This document shows positions 1 through 8,091 of a stretch of DNA of 23,070 nt, in pieces. The position numbers and the translations under genes were made by a program. This stretch comes from a virus, in the IMG/VR virus record IMGVR_UViG_3300008629_000038, positions 1 to 23,070 of that record; one strand, written 5' to 3'. The notes below the pieces were generated by a model. That model was not told the origin of the DNA, did no database searches, and saw nothing but the letters and a program-made list of their open reading frames with translations. The first letter of the stretch is position 1, and each line of letters begins with the position of its first letter.

Positions 1-533
1 GGAATCCTTCTGTATAAAGTTTGAATATTTCCTATCACAATAGGACTATTTATATCAAATTTTCCACTACCTATGACTCCAGGCTCAATTCCAAATACTT
101 TTCTAACTTCATTTTCCCATTGTTTTCTTAATGTTAAAGTATGCGTTACTACTAAGGTTTTCTGACCTAGCTTAGCAGCTATTGCTAAAGCTGTAAATGT
201 CTTTCCCCAACTTACCCAAGCGTTAATTATACTACTATCATTTACTTCATCATATACTGATTGCTGACTTGGTCGTAATTCATACTTAAATGAAGGAAAT
301 TCTACAGGTTTAGTAATTCGTTTGTCCTTAATCTCATGGTCAAATGGGATTAAATCTATTCTTCCCGAAGGAATTGTTACCAAATCTTCTCGAATAGTCC
401 CCATATTTTTAATTATTATAGGCGGGTCTGAAAACTTAAATGATGGGATAGCATAAGTAAGCTCCTCATCAATTTTCTTTTTTGTATGAGGTAAAACGTC
501 TAAATATATTCTATCACTTATTACTGCTTTCAT
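1..533 (-). CDS. SF2 (DEAD/DEAH-type) helicase, N-terminal part; runs off the window
   Basis: Only the first 177 residues are in the window. After about 85 residues of N-terminal extension comes a Q-motif-like LRPSQQ (86-91), then a P-loop VSWGKTFTA (107-115, K111/T112), motif Ia-like LVVTHTLTLRKQW (127-139), and a strand with IVIGNIQTL (165-173). This order matches phage SF2 helicases of the UvsW/SSL2 type, which remodel forks or recombination intermediates. The W before GKT replaces the usual small residue of the P-loop. The start ATG overlaps the stop of the small upstream gene as ATGA. The DEAx box and C-terminal RecA lobe lie outside the window, so the exact subfamily is open. Confidence 0.85.
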   Translation of the reverse strand, partial: MKAVISDRIYLDVLPHTKKKIDEELTYAIPSFKFSDPPIIIKNMGTIREDLVTIPSGRIDLIPFDHEIKDKRITKPVEFPSFKYELRPSQQSVYDEVNDSSIINAWVSWGKTFTALAIAAKLGQKTLVVTHTLTLRKQWENEVRKVFGIEPGVIGSGKFDINSPIVIGNIQTLYRRI

Positions 534-625
534 ACTAAATAATTAATTAATGACATAAATGCATATATAAGAAACATACAAAAGAAAGGTGTTATAAAAG
601 CTAAATATAATATCGTTTTATTCAT
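530..625 (-). CDS. 31-aa single-span membrane protein
   Basis: A short ORF of 31 residues, almost entirely hydrophobic (ILYLAFITPFFCMFLIYAF) after a MNKT start. It begins inside the end of the oxygenase gene (8-nt overlap), uses that gene's GGAG as ribosome binding site, and its TGA overlaps the helicase ATG (ATGA). The tight coupling on both sides makes it a believable gene. It is one of many tiny membrane proteins in this genome. No function is recognised. Confidence 0.6.
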   Translation of the reverse strand: MNKTILYLAFITPFFCMFLIYAFMSLINYLV

Positions 626-1133
626 CTCCTTTAAACCACCATTTATGTCCTTTAAACCATTGTACTAATGAATATCTCATTCCTACAGTTACAGGTGTAA
701 CTTCATGATATAGATTAGAAGGAAAAATTATAACAGTTCCTTGTGCTCTTTCTATAGGGTGTCTATCATAATCAAATATTAAATCTCCGCCCTCATAATC
801 TTCTGATTTAGAAAGTTGAACACTTACACTTAATACTCTATTATTCTCTTCGTCTGCGTCTTTATGTAGCCCATAAAAATCATCTTTTCTATAGATTGCA
901 AACTGTAAATCTTCAGCCTCTTCTATTACATAATTATCATAGTGTGTTGTAACCAATTCATGTATGTAACTTTTAAGAAAATGATTATCTATAAAAGATA
1001 TATTTGTAGACCTTCCTTTAGATTTTGTATTATTTTTACCAATACCTGCGTCTATTAAAGGGCGAGTTAATCCCTCTCGAATAATAGTAGTACAAGCCAT
1101 TTTTGGTATAATTCCTTTAAATATTTTTATCAT
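618..1133 (-). CDS. 2OG-Fe(II) oxygenase (prolyl 4-hydroxylase-like)
   Basis: 171 aa. The double-stranded beta-helix signature is complete: iron ligands H90 and D92 in the HKD triplet, the third ligand H143 in LYHEV, and R153 in GMRYSLVQW, the usual 2-oxoglutarate-binding arginine ten residues later. EGGDLIF (114-120) and QGTVIIFPS (131-139) are typical core strands. Such enzymes hydroxylate protein, nucleotide or small-molecule substrates using O2 and 2-oxoglutarate; they are common auxiliary genes in marine phages, and the substrate here is unknown. It has a good AAGGA site and lies 12 nt downstream of tRNA-Ala. The length is normal for the phage members of the P4Hc family. Confidence 0.9.
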   Translation of the reverse strand: MIKIFKGIIPKMACTTIIREGLTRPLIDAGIGKNNTKSKGRSTNISFIDNHFLKSYIHELVTTHYDNYVIEEAEDLQFAIYRKDDFYGLHKDADEENNRVLSVSVQLSKSEDYEGGDLIFDYDRHPIERAQGTVIIFPSNLYHEVTPVTVGMRYSLVQWFKGHKWWFKGDE

Positions 1134-1145
1134 AGTTTCCTTACT

Positions 1146-1221
1146 TGGTGGAGCTGATAGGAATCGAACCTACGACCTACTGGATGCAAACCAGTTGCTC
1201 TCCCTACTGAGCTACAGCCCC
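1146..1221 (-). tRNA. tRNA-Ala (anticodon UGC), CCA encoded
   Basis: The minus strand folds as a full cloverleaf: acceptor GGGGCTG paired to CAGCTCC, D stem GCTC/GAGC, anticodon loop TTTGCAT (UGC), T arm with TTCGAAT, then A73 and an encoded CCA. The acceptor carries the G3:U70 wobble pair that AlaRS recognises, which confirms the identity. Its first base is also the last base of the TAG stop codon of the preceding gene, so it is probably cut out of the operon mRNA. Confidence 0.96.
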
Positions 1222-1541
1222 TATTTATTAAAAGTGTATCTAATTTCTGTTTGGATTTTACTTTTATGTTCAAGTTGATGTTTAAATTCCCATTTTCCTT
1301 TAAATGTCCAATTATCTTTATTAAATTTATAGCCTATCTCTCCTGACTCGCCATGCCCTGATAGGATTCCTGCTTCTATAAACATAAAACCTTTGTCCAT
1401 TTTAAATTGATAACCTGTTCTGAAATGATTTAAGTTTTTAATATAATTATTATATTTAAACTCTACCTCATTTTTATACTCTATATAGGGAGCAGCCGCT
1501 AATTGCGACACCATACCTATTAGTAAAATTATTATTTTCAT
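1221..1541 (-). CDS. Small exported protein with signal peptide, beta-strand rich
   Basis: 106 aa. I chose the ATG at 1541 (MKIIILLIGMVSQLAAA) over a TTG four codons upstream, because GGAG sits six bases before the ATG and the ATG overlaps the previous stop as ATGA. The N-terminus is a clear signal peptide with an AAA cleavage site near residue 17. The rest alternates aromatic and charged residues (YKNEVEFKYNNY, GEIGYKFNKDNWTFKG, IQTEIRYTF), which suggests a short outer-membrane-like beta barrel or beta sheet. The final aromatic-rich strand fits that idea. No family is recognised. Its TAG stop shares a base with tRNA-Ala. Confidence 0.75.
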   Translation of the reverse strand: MKIIILLIGMVSQLAAAPYIEYKNEVEFKYNNYIKNLNHFRTGYQFKMDKGFMFIEAGILSGHGESGEIGYKFNKDNWTFKGKWEFKHQLEHKSKIQTEIRYTFNK

Positions 1542-2017
1542 ATCTTTCTCCAAGTATCTTTTTTCTTTTCCTTCGAAATATCATATAAAACCCAAGGGAT
1601 TCCTTCTCTATAAAGAACTCCTGCCCAAGACGAATCTTCGGGCAGGGGTCTCCTAAGAGTGAAAGGGAAAGGGCAATCTTTAAGCCATAACACGCTTGCT
1701 ATGGTCTTTTTTTCCACTCTCAAAATCTTATGATATTTTAAATCGGCTTTATACTTTTTTTCTTTTGTAAAAAAGAAGCCTAAATTGTCAATGTAATGCT
1801 TTCCTTGATGATTTAATAAAGACGGTATATCATCAATCATATACTTTAAAGGGTATATACTTTTCATCGGGCTTTGTAATCTTCTTATCCCGATTGTCTT
1901 CCCCCTCATATTAGTATCATCTAGGACTTGGTCTTCTATCCATAAAATTCCATCTATTAATTCCACATTGTCTGTATGTACAACGAATAGAGGGAATTCT
2001 AATGCATCATAAATCAT
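1538..2017 (-). CDS. Conserved-looking hypothetical protein, 159 aa
   Basis: Start placed at the ATG at 2017, which overlaps the end of the polymerase gene by 11 nt and follows a GAGG ribosome binding site inside the last polymerase codons. The protein (MIYDALEFPLFVVHTDN...) is soluble, with mixed alpha/beta character and a WIEDQVLDD segment near residues 32-40. A Cys is present in WLKDCPFPF. No motif I can assign to a catalytic family is visible. The position directly behind PolA and the overlap suggest co-translation with the polymerase and perhaps a replication-linked role, which is inference only. Confidence 0.75.
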   Translation of the reverse strand: MIYDALEFPLFVVHTDNVELIDGILWIEDQVLDDTNMRGKTIGIRRLQSPMKSIYPLKYMIDDIPSLLNHQGKHYIDNLGFFFTKEKKYKADLKYHKILRVEKKTIASVLWLKDCPFPFTLRRPLPEDSSWAGVLYREGIPWVLYDISKEKKKDTWRKI

Positions 2018-4277
2018 ACTTATCCTCAAACTTTCCAAATGAATAGTCATCACCTACATCAAAGTCACAACCTACTGGAGAGCCTGGGATACTTAATCCT
2101 CTGTCTTTTTGTACACATTCTCTTACTAAATAACAATAAGCATCTATTGCTGTTTCTGATACTTCTGCTAATATCGAGTCATGTACTAATGCAAATATTC
2201 TTGCTTCCGAACCCCACGGCATACGTTTTAATTCATTGTGGGTATCAATCGCGCCTAATAAATTTATATCTGAAGCTATAGACTGTACTAGGAAATTTAG
2301 TCCTGACCTAACTTCATGACTGGCAACTCCTTTATTGTCTGATTTAACATTTGGTAATCTTCGCTTTCTTCCAAAGTGAGAGTAAATAAATCCATTATCC
2401 ATAATATATCTTGAAGATTTATCAATCCATGCTCTTAATTTAAAGAACTGTCTAAAATAATCATCAATAACTTCCTGTGCTTCATTTACACTAAAATACT
2501 TTCCAGAGTCTTGAGTTACTTGCTGAGATATTTTATTAGCTCCAGCTCCATACATTATTCCAAATGTTACAGCTTTTGCCATCTGTCTTTCAGTTTTATA
2601 ATCATCTGCAACTTTATCCACTTCACAAGGTAGATTGAATACTAACTTAGCAATACTACTATGAAAGTTTCCTCCATCTTGAAAGACTTTTTGTAAATTT
2701 TTATCCTCTGATAGCACAGCAGCTACATATACTTCTGCTGTTGTTAAATCCATAGCAACAATTTTATTCCCTTCTTTAGCCCTAATACAACCTTTTACAA
2801 TAGGATTATCTCTAGGAATTTGTTGCATATTCATTTTCCCACTAGAAGATAATCTTCCAGAAGTGGTACTATGAATATTGAAGCCTGTTCTTAATCTATC
2901 ATCTCCATCAAGCTGTGGTAAAATCTTATCCAAATAAGTATTCTTAATTTTTGACTTTTGTCTAATACTAAGAATATGTTTTGGGATATCATGTACTTCA
3001 GCTAATTTCTTTAATACTTCTGCATCTGTTGAATAAGCTCCTGTAGCAGTTTTCTTACTAGGTTTTAACCCTACATAATCAAATAATAATTCTCTTAGTT
3101 GAACTGTACTATTTGGATTAAATTCTTTTTGTTTTATTCTTTCGAAGTTTTCTACTTCTTCAAAATCATATAATTTATTTACTGCTTGGTCTATATCTTC
3201 TTGCATGAGAACCCCAGCTTTTGCTAGTCTATCTCTATCGAAGGGAACTCCTGCATCTTGAACATCTGTTAAAAATCTACACGCTGGAATTAATATATTT
3301 TCATATACTGACCATAGTTTTGGATTCTTTTTAACTGCTGGGTATAATTTTTCAAATATCAATAGAGTACAAACTGCGTCCATCGCAGCGTAATCTTTCA
3401 TTATTTCATAAGGTACAGAATCCCAAGTAAAATCATCTTTGAGTATTCTATGTGCTTTTCTATACCCATCTATCCAATCATGTAAAGGTTTTTCATAGTC
3501 TCCATAAGGAGTATATTTCATTGCAAGTTGTTTTAATCCGTGTGTTCCAGGCTGTTCTTCAAGACAATAATGAAGAAGCATTGTATCATGAAAGTGTGGA
3601 AATTTAAAATTGAAATGATACTCAAAGAAAGCTAAATCAAACTTTGCATTATGAAATACTACTGCTTTTCTATCAAAAAGCTCTTGCATCATTCTTTCTG
3701 CTCTTTCATCTATTATGTCTGTAAGTATATATGCGCCTTTATTCTTTTCATAGGACATACTGAATCCTATCATATATCCATCTCTAGGGTATAATCCTGT
3801 GGTTTCTGAGTCAAGTCCTATAAATTGATTATCGTGTGTAAGAGCATTGTCCAGAAATATATACAGGTCTTGCACATTATCAATTCCTTTTGCATTATCT
3901 TCAGTTACTTTTACTACTTTTAATTCTCCTTTTATAAACTTAATTATATTATTCTTACTCTCGTCCCATAAAGGCTGAGCTTCGGGTTTAAAAGAAAGCA
4001 TAGCAGGGTTAATAACAGGCAGAAACTTGTCATCTATAACCCTGCCGCTGTACTCTGTAACGGAAGTAGCTTTTGTGTAATTCTTTAGTGCCTCAGAACC
4101 AACCAATATGACCCAGTCATATTCATCTATGTTAACTTCTATATCAACATCTGCTTTTAAAACTTTCTTTTTACTACTGTCTGAGCATAGTGCAAATCTA
4201 TCAAATTCAAAGGCGTTTTCGAACCTGTCTTTGAAGTTTGTTCTGCTTGGTTTGGTTTCTATAAGTGCAATTTTCAT
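2007..4277 (-). CDS. polA: Family A DNA polymerase with 3'-5' exonuclease and N-terminal UDG-like domain
   Basis: 756 aa. Residues 1-118 look like a degenerate uracil-DNA-glycosylase fold (ILVGSEAL at 57-64, then PVINPAMLSF where UDGs have a HPS-type motif), so probably not an active glycosylase. The proofreading exonuclease is intact: D156/E158 (LDSETT), D214 (HNAKFD), Y296 and D300. Polymerase motifs: TSGRLSSSGK (472-481); motif A D510 with E515; motif B R564, K568, F572, Y576, G577; motif C H699 D700 S701. The residue matching E. coli Phe762 is Phe. Motif C is HDS instead of HDE, and motif A reads DLTTAEVY rather than DYSQIELR. A consensus promoter ends six bases before the ATG, so the mRNA is predicted to be leaderless. 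Confidence 0.96.
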   Translation of the reverse strand: MKIALIETKPSRTNFKDRFENAFEFDRFALCSDSSKKKVLKADVDIEVNIDEYDWVILVGSEALKNYTKATSVTEYSGRVIDDKFLPVINPAMLSFKPEAQPLWDESKNNIIKFIKGELKVVKVTEDNAKGIDNVQDLYIFLDNALTHDNQFIGLDSETTGLYPRDGYMIGFSMSYEKNKGAYILTDIIDERAERMMQELFDRKAVVFHNAKFDLAFFEYHFNFKFPHFHDTMLLHYCLEEQPGTHGLKQLAMKYTPYGDYEKPLHDWIDGYRKAHRILKDDFTWDSVPYEIMKDYAAMDAVCTLLIFEKLYPAVKKNPKLWSVYENILIPACRFLTDVQDAGVPFDRDRLAKAGVLMQEDIDQAVNKLYDFEEVENFERIKQKEFNPNSTVQLRELLFDYVGLKPSKKTATGAYSTDAEVLKKLAEVHDIPKHILSIRQKSKIKNTYLDKILPQLDGDDRLRTGFNIHSTTSGRLSSSGKMNMQQIPRDNPIVKGCIRAKEGNKIVAMDLTTAEVYVAAVLSEDKNLQKVFQDGGNFHSSIAKLVFNLPCEVDKVADDYKTERQMAKAVTFGIMYGAGANKISQQVTQDSGKYFSVNEAQEVIDDYFRQFFKLRAWIDKSSRYIMDNGFIYSHFGRKRRLPNVKSDNKGVASHEVRSGLNFLVQSIASDINLLGAIDTHNELKRMPWGSEARIFALVHDSILAEVSETAIDAYCYLVRECVQKDRGLSIPGSPVGCDFDVGDDYSFGKFEDKYDL

Positions 4278-4283
4278 TATTAT

Positions 4284-4312
4284 ATTATATCAAATTTTAA
4301 GTGCCATGTCAA
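4284..4312 (-). promoter_or_regulatory. Sigma70-type promoter for polA
   Basis: On the minus strand: TTGACA (4307-4312), 17-bp spacer, TATAAT (4284-4289), all consensus. The predicted start of transcription is the A of the polA ATG at 4277. The TGA inside TTGACA is the stop codon of the primase gene. Confidence 0.85.
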
Positions 4313-5148
4313 GAACTATATAACCGTTCTCTTAAACTGTGTACCTTTGACTCAGCAAGTGCGCCAGGATCGATGTTGGCACCTAAATTAACATTTCTAG
4401 CTATCAATCCTAGTCTATCCGCTAACCCTTTAATATTTTCAGCGGCTTTTTGTCCTGCTTCATCTCCATCAAATACTATATCTACTCCATCAATGTTTTG
4501 CATTTTTAGTATTGCTAATTTATCTTCATCTACATTGTTTGTTCCAAAACAACAAACTGCATTAGATAAACCCTTGTCGAAAAGATTTATCATATCAAAA
4601 ATCCCTTCGACAAGAATTACCTTGCCTTTTATAGGTTTTACACTAGAGGGGAAAAGAGGCATAATGGCTTGGGGAGGATATATTAAGTACTTTGGCGTTT
4701 CCGTCATAGTCATATGTCTACCATTAAATGCTACTACTTTTCCCGTAATGTCACGAACAGGAAAAACAATTCTTCCATTAAAACTCCTGTCGTGGTGTAA
4801 AAAAGCTTCAAAATGTTTATAGGTTTCAGGTTTAATCCCTCTCCAATTTCCAACATAAGGGGTAAATCCTTTTGGAAATTCCAACCCTATACTAGAAGCT
4901 CTTGTTTCTTCGATTCTTTCTTTAAGTTTTTGTCTTTTAATTTCTAAGTAGTTGGCAGCGGCTCCAAAGTGCTTAAATAAGTTTCCTCTAAAGCCACAAG
5001 AAAAACAATGAAAAATCCCAGTTACATTATCAATTCTCATACTAGGGTTAGTATCTTCGTGTTCAGGATTTAAACATTTAACTAATAAGTCTCTGCCAGA
5101 AACTTTAAAGTCTAAATTCTTTTCTTGTAGTAGTTCTTCTACTCTCAT
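4309..5148 (-). CDS. DNA primase (zinc-binding plus Toprim), without helicase domain
   Basis: 279 aa. An N-terminal CHC2-type zinc site is visible (C25, H30, C48, C51). A primase core follows (NGRIVFPVRDITGKVVAFNGR, about 124-144), then a Toprim domain with ILVEG (E181) and VFDGDEAG (D227, D229), the metal-binding acids. It makes RNA primers for the lagging strand, presumably working with the separate DnaB-like helicase at 5918-7279; the T7-style primase-helicase fusion is absent. The length is short compared with bacterial DnaG (about 580 aa). Its ATG overlaps the upstream stop (ATGA), and its own stop lies within the -35 box of the polA promoter. Confidence 0.93.
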   Translation of the reverse strand: MRVEELLQEKNLDFKVSGRDLLVKCLNPEHEDTNPSMRIDNVTGIFHCFSCGFRGNLFKHFGAAANYLEIKRQKLKERIEETRASSIGLEFPKGFTPYVGNWRGIKPETYKHFEAFLHHDRSFNGRIVFPVRDITGKVVAFNGRHMTMTETPKYLIYPPQAIMPLFPSSVKPIKGKVILVEGIFDMINLFDKGLSNAVCCFGTNNVDEDKLAILKMQNIDGVDIVFDGDEAGQKAAENIKGLADRLGLIARNVNLGANIDPGALAESKVHSLRERLYSS

Positions 5149-5702
5149 TTTAGCTTGTTATTATTGTTGCTATTATTATTACTGCTATCACTATTATCCA
5201 TATCGTTTTTTGGCTCATCATGTTTCCATTTTAATTCTTCGCCTAAATCTTCATAGTCAGTCATCTTTCTTCCTTGCCCATCAACTTCATGTCCATAGTA
5301 TAGGCTTTTAAATACTAATTCTTGAAGCTGGAACCAGATGGCTATTGCTTTTTTTCTAAATTCTTCATCTGCCCATAAATAAAATACATTATGGTAATCA
5401 GCTAAGAATCTATGAACTGTTATATTTAAATCAAAATCTGGGTCAATCTCTTCTTTGATATGTGCTACTGCACGAATTCTTTGACTGCCTGCTAAAGGAT
5501 ACCAATTTGCCATAGTTAATATTGGGTTTTTCATACCTTCTTTTAGTAGACTTTCGACTAAAGGTTCATTAAGCGGTACACCATGTATGTTTCTATCCAC
5601 AGTTTCTTGTTTTAAAATAAAATCAGTAGTTACTTTTCTTACTTCAAAAGGTGGAACTGCTACTAAATTAGCAGATTTTACTCCTATTCTATCACTTACC
5701 AC
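5145..5702 (-). CDS. ParB/sulfiredoxin-fold domain protein with Asn-rich tail
   Basis: 185 aa, GTG start, overlapping the previous gene by 11 nt. Residues about 40-82 (VPLNEPLVESLLKEGMKNPI, then PLAGSQRIRAV with GSQR at 72-75) match the ParB N-terminal fold, whose GxxR loop binds nucleotide or phosphate. There is no ParB HTH domain. The middle is helical and aromatic. The last ~20 residues are a low-complexity Ser/Asn run encoded by AAT/AAC repeats, likely a disordered tail. Lying between helicase and primase, it may be a replication accessory protein or NTP-binding regulator; this is inferred from position only. Confidence 0.7.
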   Translation of the reverse strand: MVSDRIGVKSANLVAVPPFEVRKVTTDFILKQETVDRNIHGVPLNEPLVESLLKEGMKNPILTMANWYPLAGSQRIRAVAHIKEEIDPDFDLNITVHRFLADYHNVFYLWADEEFRKKAIAIWFQLQELVFKSLYYGHEVDGQGRKMTDYEDLGEELKWKHDEPKNDMDNSDSSNNNSNNNNKLK

Positions 5703-5931
5703 GATAACCTGCCTGCCATCTTAAAAACTTATCTACTAAATTTCTAGGCTCTTCTGCATATATTGTCCAGCTTTTTCCGCCTTCCCAATTTTCTTGTATA
5801 TGCACATCTCCGTTAAAAAAAGCGGTTTCAATTAAGCCATTACTACCATGTATGTATTTTACTCCTTTACCCCACTTTTCTGCGTCTTGTTTAAGTCTCG
5901 CTTCTTCTACTAAATCACTATACTGCGTCAT
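5692..5931 (-). CDS. Hypothetical protein, 79 aa
   Basis: Overlaps the helicase gene by 14 nt and has a GGAG site inside the helicase's last codons. The first 20 residues are a charged helix (SDLVEEARLKQDAEKWGKG), followed by a beta-strand-like segment with several tryptophans (ENWEGGKSWTIY) and a short C-terminal helix (NLVDKFLRWQAGYRGK). No family recognised. It is soluble and translated in a chain with helicase and the ParB-like protein. Confidence 0.75.
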   Translation of the reverse strand: MTQYSDLVEEARLKQDAEKWGKGVKYIHGSNGLIETAFFNGDVHIQENWEGGKSWTIYAEEPRNLVDKFLRWQAGYRGK

Positions 5932-7279
5932 GTATTTCTTCTCCTGTTGCTAAACTGTCTTTGATTGCGTCCCGTTCTTTCGGGTTCATTGTTGACTGAG
6001 GGCCTATTTTAAGTGTTTCCCAGTCCATAACACTTGTGAATCCTTCCATCTTTGCTGCACGCATTTTAGTACAATTAAATGTAATACATTCATCTTCTGG
6101 AGCCCAAGTCTCTATAGTGAATGCCGCATCTGCTGCGTCTAAGATACCTTTCGCAAATCTTGCCTCTCCTGTATTATCAGTTTGATAAGGAGAGAATACA
6201 GGAACTTCATATTCCTGTGCTATTGATTTTAAAGTTTTACTAACTTCAATTTGCTCTGTCCAATCATATTGTCCAGAGCGGCTTGGTACATTGCTTCGTT
6301 TTACTTGATTTATATAGTCTACTATTATAACACCAACATCTGTTTGATTAAGTTTACTCTCTAATTCTTTGCGAATACGAGATAGACTTAATACTGGGTC
6401 ATAGACTACATCAAGTTGTCGGTCTTTTGTGAGCTTTTTCTTCGTGAGAGTTTTATGAAACTCATCAAAGTCTCTATCTTCATAAAAAGCTGGTAAGTCT
6501 TCGTGTCCTTCTTCAAATCTTGAAGCCCACCATTCTGCTACTCTATTCCACTCAACATCTGTAAGATTTCGAGTAGTTAGTCTACCTACTGGTACCCTAG
6601 CTCCTAGTGCGCACATTCTTTGAAGTATAGAACGACTATCCATTTCTATTGTAAAATAGATAGAGCTTCTACCTTGATTATAAACATTACTTGCAATATT
6701 GACACAAGTAAGTGTTTTACCTGCTCCTCTGCGTCCCCCTACAAGTACCAAGTCTCTGGGGGAGAATTTCATTGATTGGTCATAATCATCATTAAGACCA
6801 AGTGGCAAGTATTTTTTCAAATTCTTTTCAGAATCAAATAAATTAATACTTGACATATCTTCTTCAGGTGGTTTTAAGTCCACTCTATCTCCAATATCTA
6901 AAACTATTTGTTGTAGAGCTTCTACATTCTCTTCAGCAGCTGATATAGCTACTGTTTTTTCTATAAACTTATCTAACTCATCTAAGATTTCCCCTTGTGC
7001 GTATTCATTTTTTAAATACTCCAAGAGAAGCCAGGCGTCAACATCAATATCGACAGCCTCAATCGCAAAAATCTTTTCTTGTAGTTTTCTATCACGAACG
7101 GATAGTTTTAAGTCTTCAAATGTAGGTAACTGATTGAAGTTCTTCAGATGTGTACTTATTAATCTGTGGAGAGCTTGGTATTCCGCAGGTAAATAATTCT
7201 CCCTTAGGCTACCCCAAGTGTCGAAATCTTCCTGTGTTATAATTTGCTTCAACAGAGCTGAAGTCAAGTTCATACTCAA
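5918..7279 (-). CDS. DnaB-like replicative DNA helicase
   Basis: 453 aa. An N-terminal helical domain (about 1-130) is followed by a RecA-like motor with Walker A GRRGAGKT (182-189), the H1a-like IYFTIEMDSRS (207-217), Walker B VGVIIVD (315-321), and a DnaB-type SPYQTDNTGEAR segment (363-374). This is the hexameric 5'-3' helicase that unwinds the fork. The TTG at 7279 lies eight bases after GGAGG, whereas the next ATG (7273) is 14 bases away, so TTG is preferred. An intrinsic terminator lies just upstream, so transcription either reads through it or starts at a promoter I cannot see. Confidence 0.93.
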   Translation of the reverse strand: MSMNLTSALLKQIITQEDFDTWGSLRENYLPAEYQALHRLISTHLKNFNQLPTFEDLKLSVRDRKLQEKIFAIEAVDIDVDAWLLLEYLKNEYAQGEILDELDKFIEKTVAISAAEENVEALQQIVLDIGDRVDLKPPEEDMSSINLFDSEKNLKKYLPLGLNDDYDQSMKFSPRDLVLVGGRRGAGKTLTCVNIASNVYNQGRSSIYFTIEMDSRSILQRMCALGARVPVGRLTTRNLTDVEWNRVAEWWASRFEEGHEDLPAFYEDRDFDEFHKTLTKKKLTKDRQLDVVYDPVLSLSRIRKELESKLNQTDVGVIIVDYINQVKRSNVPSRSGQYDWTEQIEVSKTLKSIAQEYEVPVFSPYQTDNTGEARFAKGILDAADAAFTIETWAPEDECITFNCTKMRAAKMEGFTSVMDWETLKIGPQSTMNPKERDAIKDSLATGEEIHDAV

Positions 7280-7296
7280 TGTGTTATCCTCCCAGA

Positions 7297-7332
7297 CAAA
7301 AAAGGCAGAAGAACTTAATTGTTCCTCTGCCT
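7297..7332 (-). terminator. Intrinsic terminator after the HTH-repeat gene
   Basis: Minus strand: a 12-bp stem (AGGCAGAGGAAC with GTTCTTCTGCCT, one G-U), loop AATTAA, then six T. It begins 15 nt after the stop of the 242-aa gene and ends just before the helicase ribosome binding site. It should give that gene a much higher transcript level than the replication genes behind it. Confidence 0.88.
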
Positions 7333-7347
7333 AGTTATTAACGAAAT

Positions 7348-8076
7348 TTAGCTAGAAGCTTTTTCTTTTCTAGCAGCGCCATCGTAATCAGCACAAGTTA
7401 AGCCTCTTCTGGTTAACATTGTTTTAACGCCTCTTACGGTTTTGCCGATTTCATCAGCGATAGCTTCAACAGTCATGTCTCCGATATCACCATTTAATTC
7501 AGACAAAGGGTCGGCTTTACTTGAGCCTTTTGTAACCTTTTGTCTAGGTATAGCGTTAATGTCGCCAGACCTAAGCAAGCTAAGAGCCTTTCCTCTTATT
7601 GAATTAACAGTCTTGCCAAGTGCATCTGCGATTTCTTCAACAAATGCTCCGTCATTTACCATAGAAGTAAATGTGGCTTCTTCTTCGGGAGAGTAAGTTC
7701 TGACTGATTCAGGCTTCTCAGCTGGTTTAACATGGGAAGTTAATTCCATTGAAAGAATTTTCCCTTGTATTGACTTAGCAGAGAATTGTCCGCCTTCGAA
7801 AGAAGACGCAATGTCTGCGTAAGTGTACTGACCGCTGTTGTCAGTAACGAATTGTGATAGAGTAGCTTCTTGCTCATCAGAAAAAGTTCTGTGAGATACT
7901 GAAGATGCTAGCTCTACATCAAATCCCATTTTTCTCAATTTGCTAGATACACTTCTTGTAGAAGTTTCTAGGTGCTCAGCTGCAGCGGCAACTGTTGCTT
8001 GAGAGATTGGGCTTTCTGAACCCACGAAGTCTGTGAGACTTTGAGTTCTGTCATCTGTCCATTTAGGTAATGCCAT
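7348..8076 (-). CDS. Four-repeat HTH (Myb/SANT-like) DNA-binding protein
   Basis: 242 aa built from about four copies of a 45-residue helix-turn-helix module: residues 5-51 (WTDD...SVSSKLRKMGF), 64-110 (FSDEQEATLSQF...SIQGKILSM), 127-170 (YSPEEEATF...IADALGKTVNSIRGKAL) and about 200-226 (AIADEIGKTVRGVKTMLTRRG). The modules resemble the small HTH proteins at 10939, 17032 and 20164. It probably binds DNA repeatedly, as a nucleoid-like or transcription-regulating protein. It has a strong GGAG site and its own terminator, and its base composition is less AT-rich than its neighbours, consistent with high expression. The exact function is unknown. Confidence 0.8.
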   Translation of the reverse strand: MALPKWTDDRTQSLTDFVGSESPISQATVAAAAEHLETSTRSVSSKLRKMGFDVELASSVSHRTFSDEQEATLSQFVTDNSGQYTYADIASSFEGGQFSAKSIQGKILSMELTSHVKPAEKPESVRTYSPEEEATFTSMVNDGAFVEEIADALGKTVNSIRGKALSLLRSGDINAIPRQKVTKGSSKADPLSELNGDIGDMTVEAIADEIGKTVRGVKTMLTRRGLTCADYDGAARKEKASS

Positions 8077-8091
8077 GTTTTTCTCCGTAAT

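Noticed and set aside
2039-4822. Plus-strand ORFs opposite polA and primase
   Set aside because: They are antisense shadows of well-supported minus-strand genes, without promoters or ribosome binding sites.
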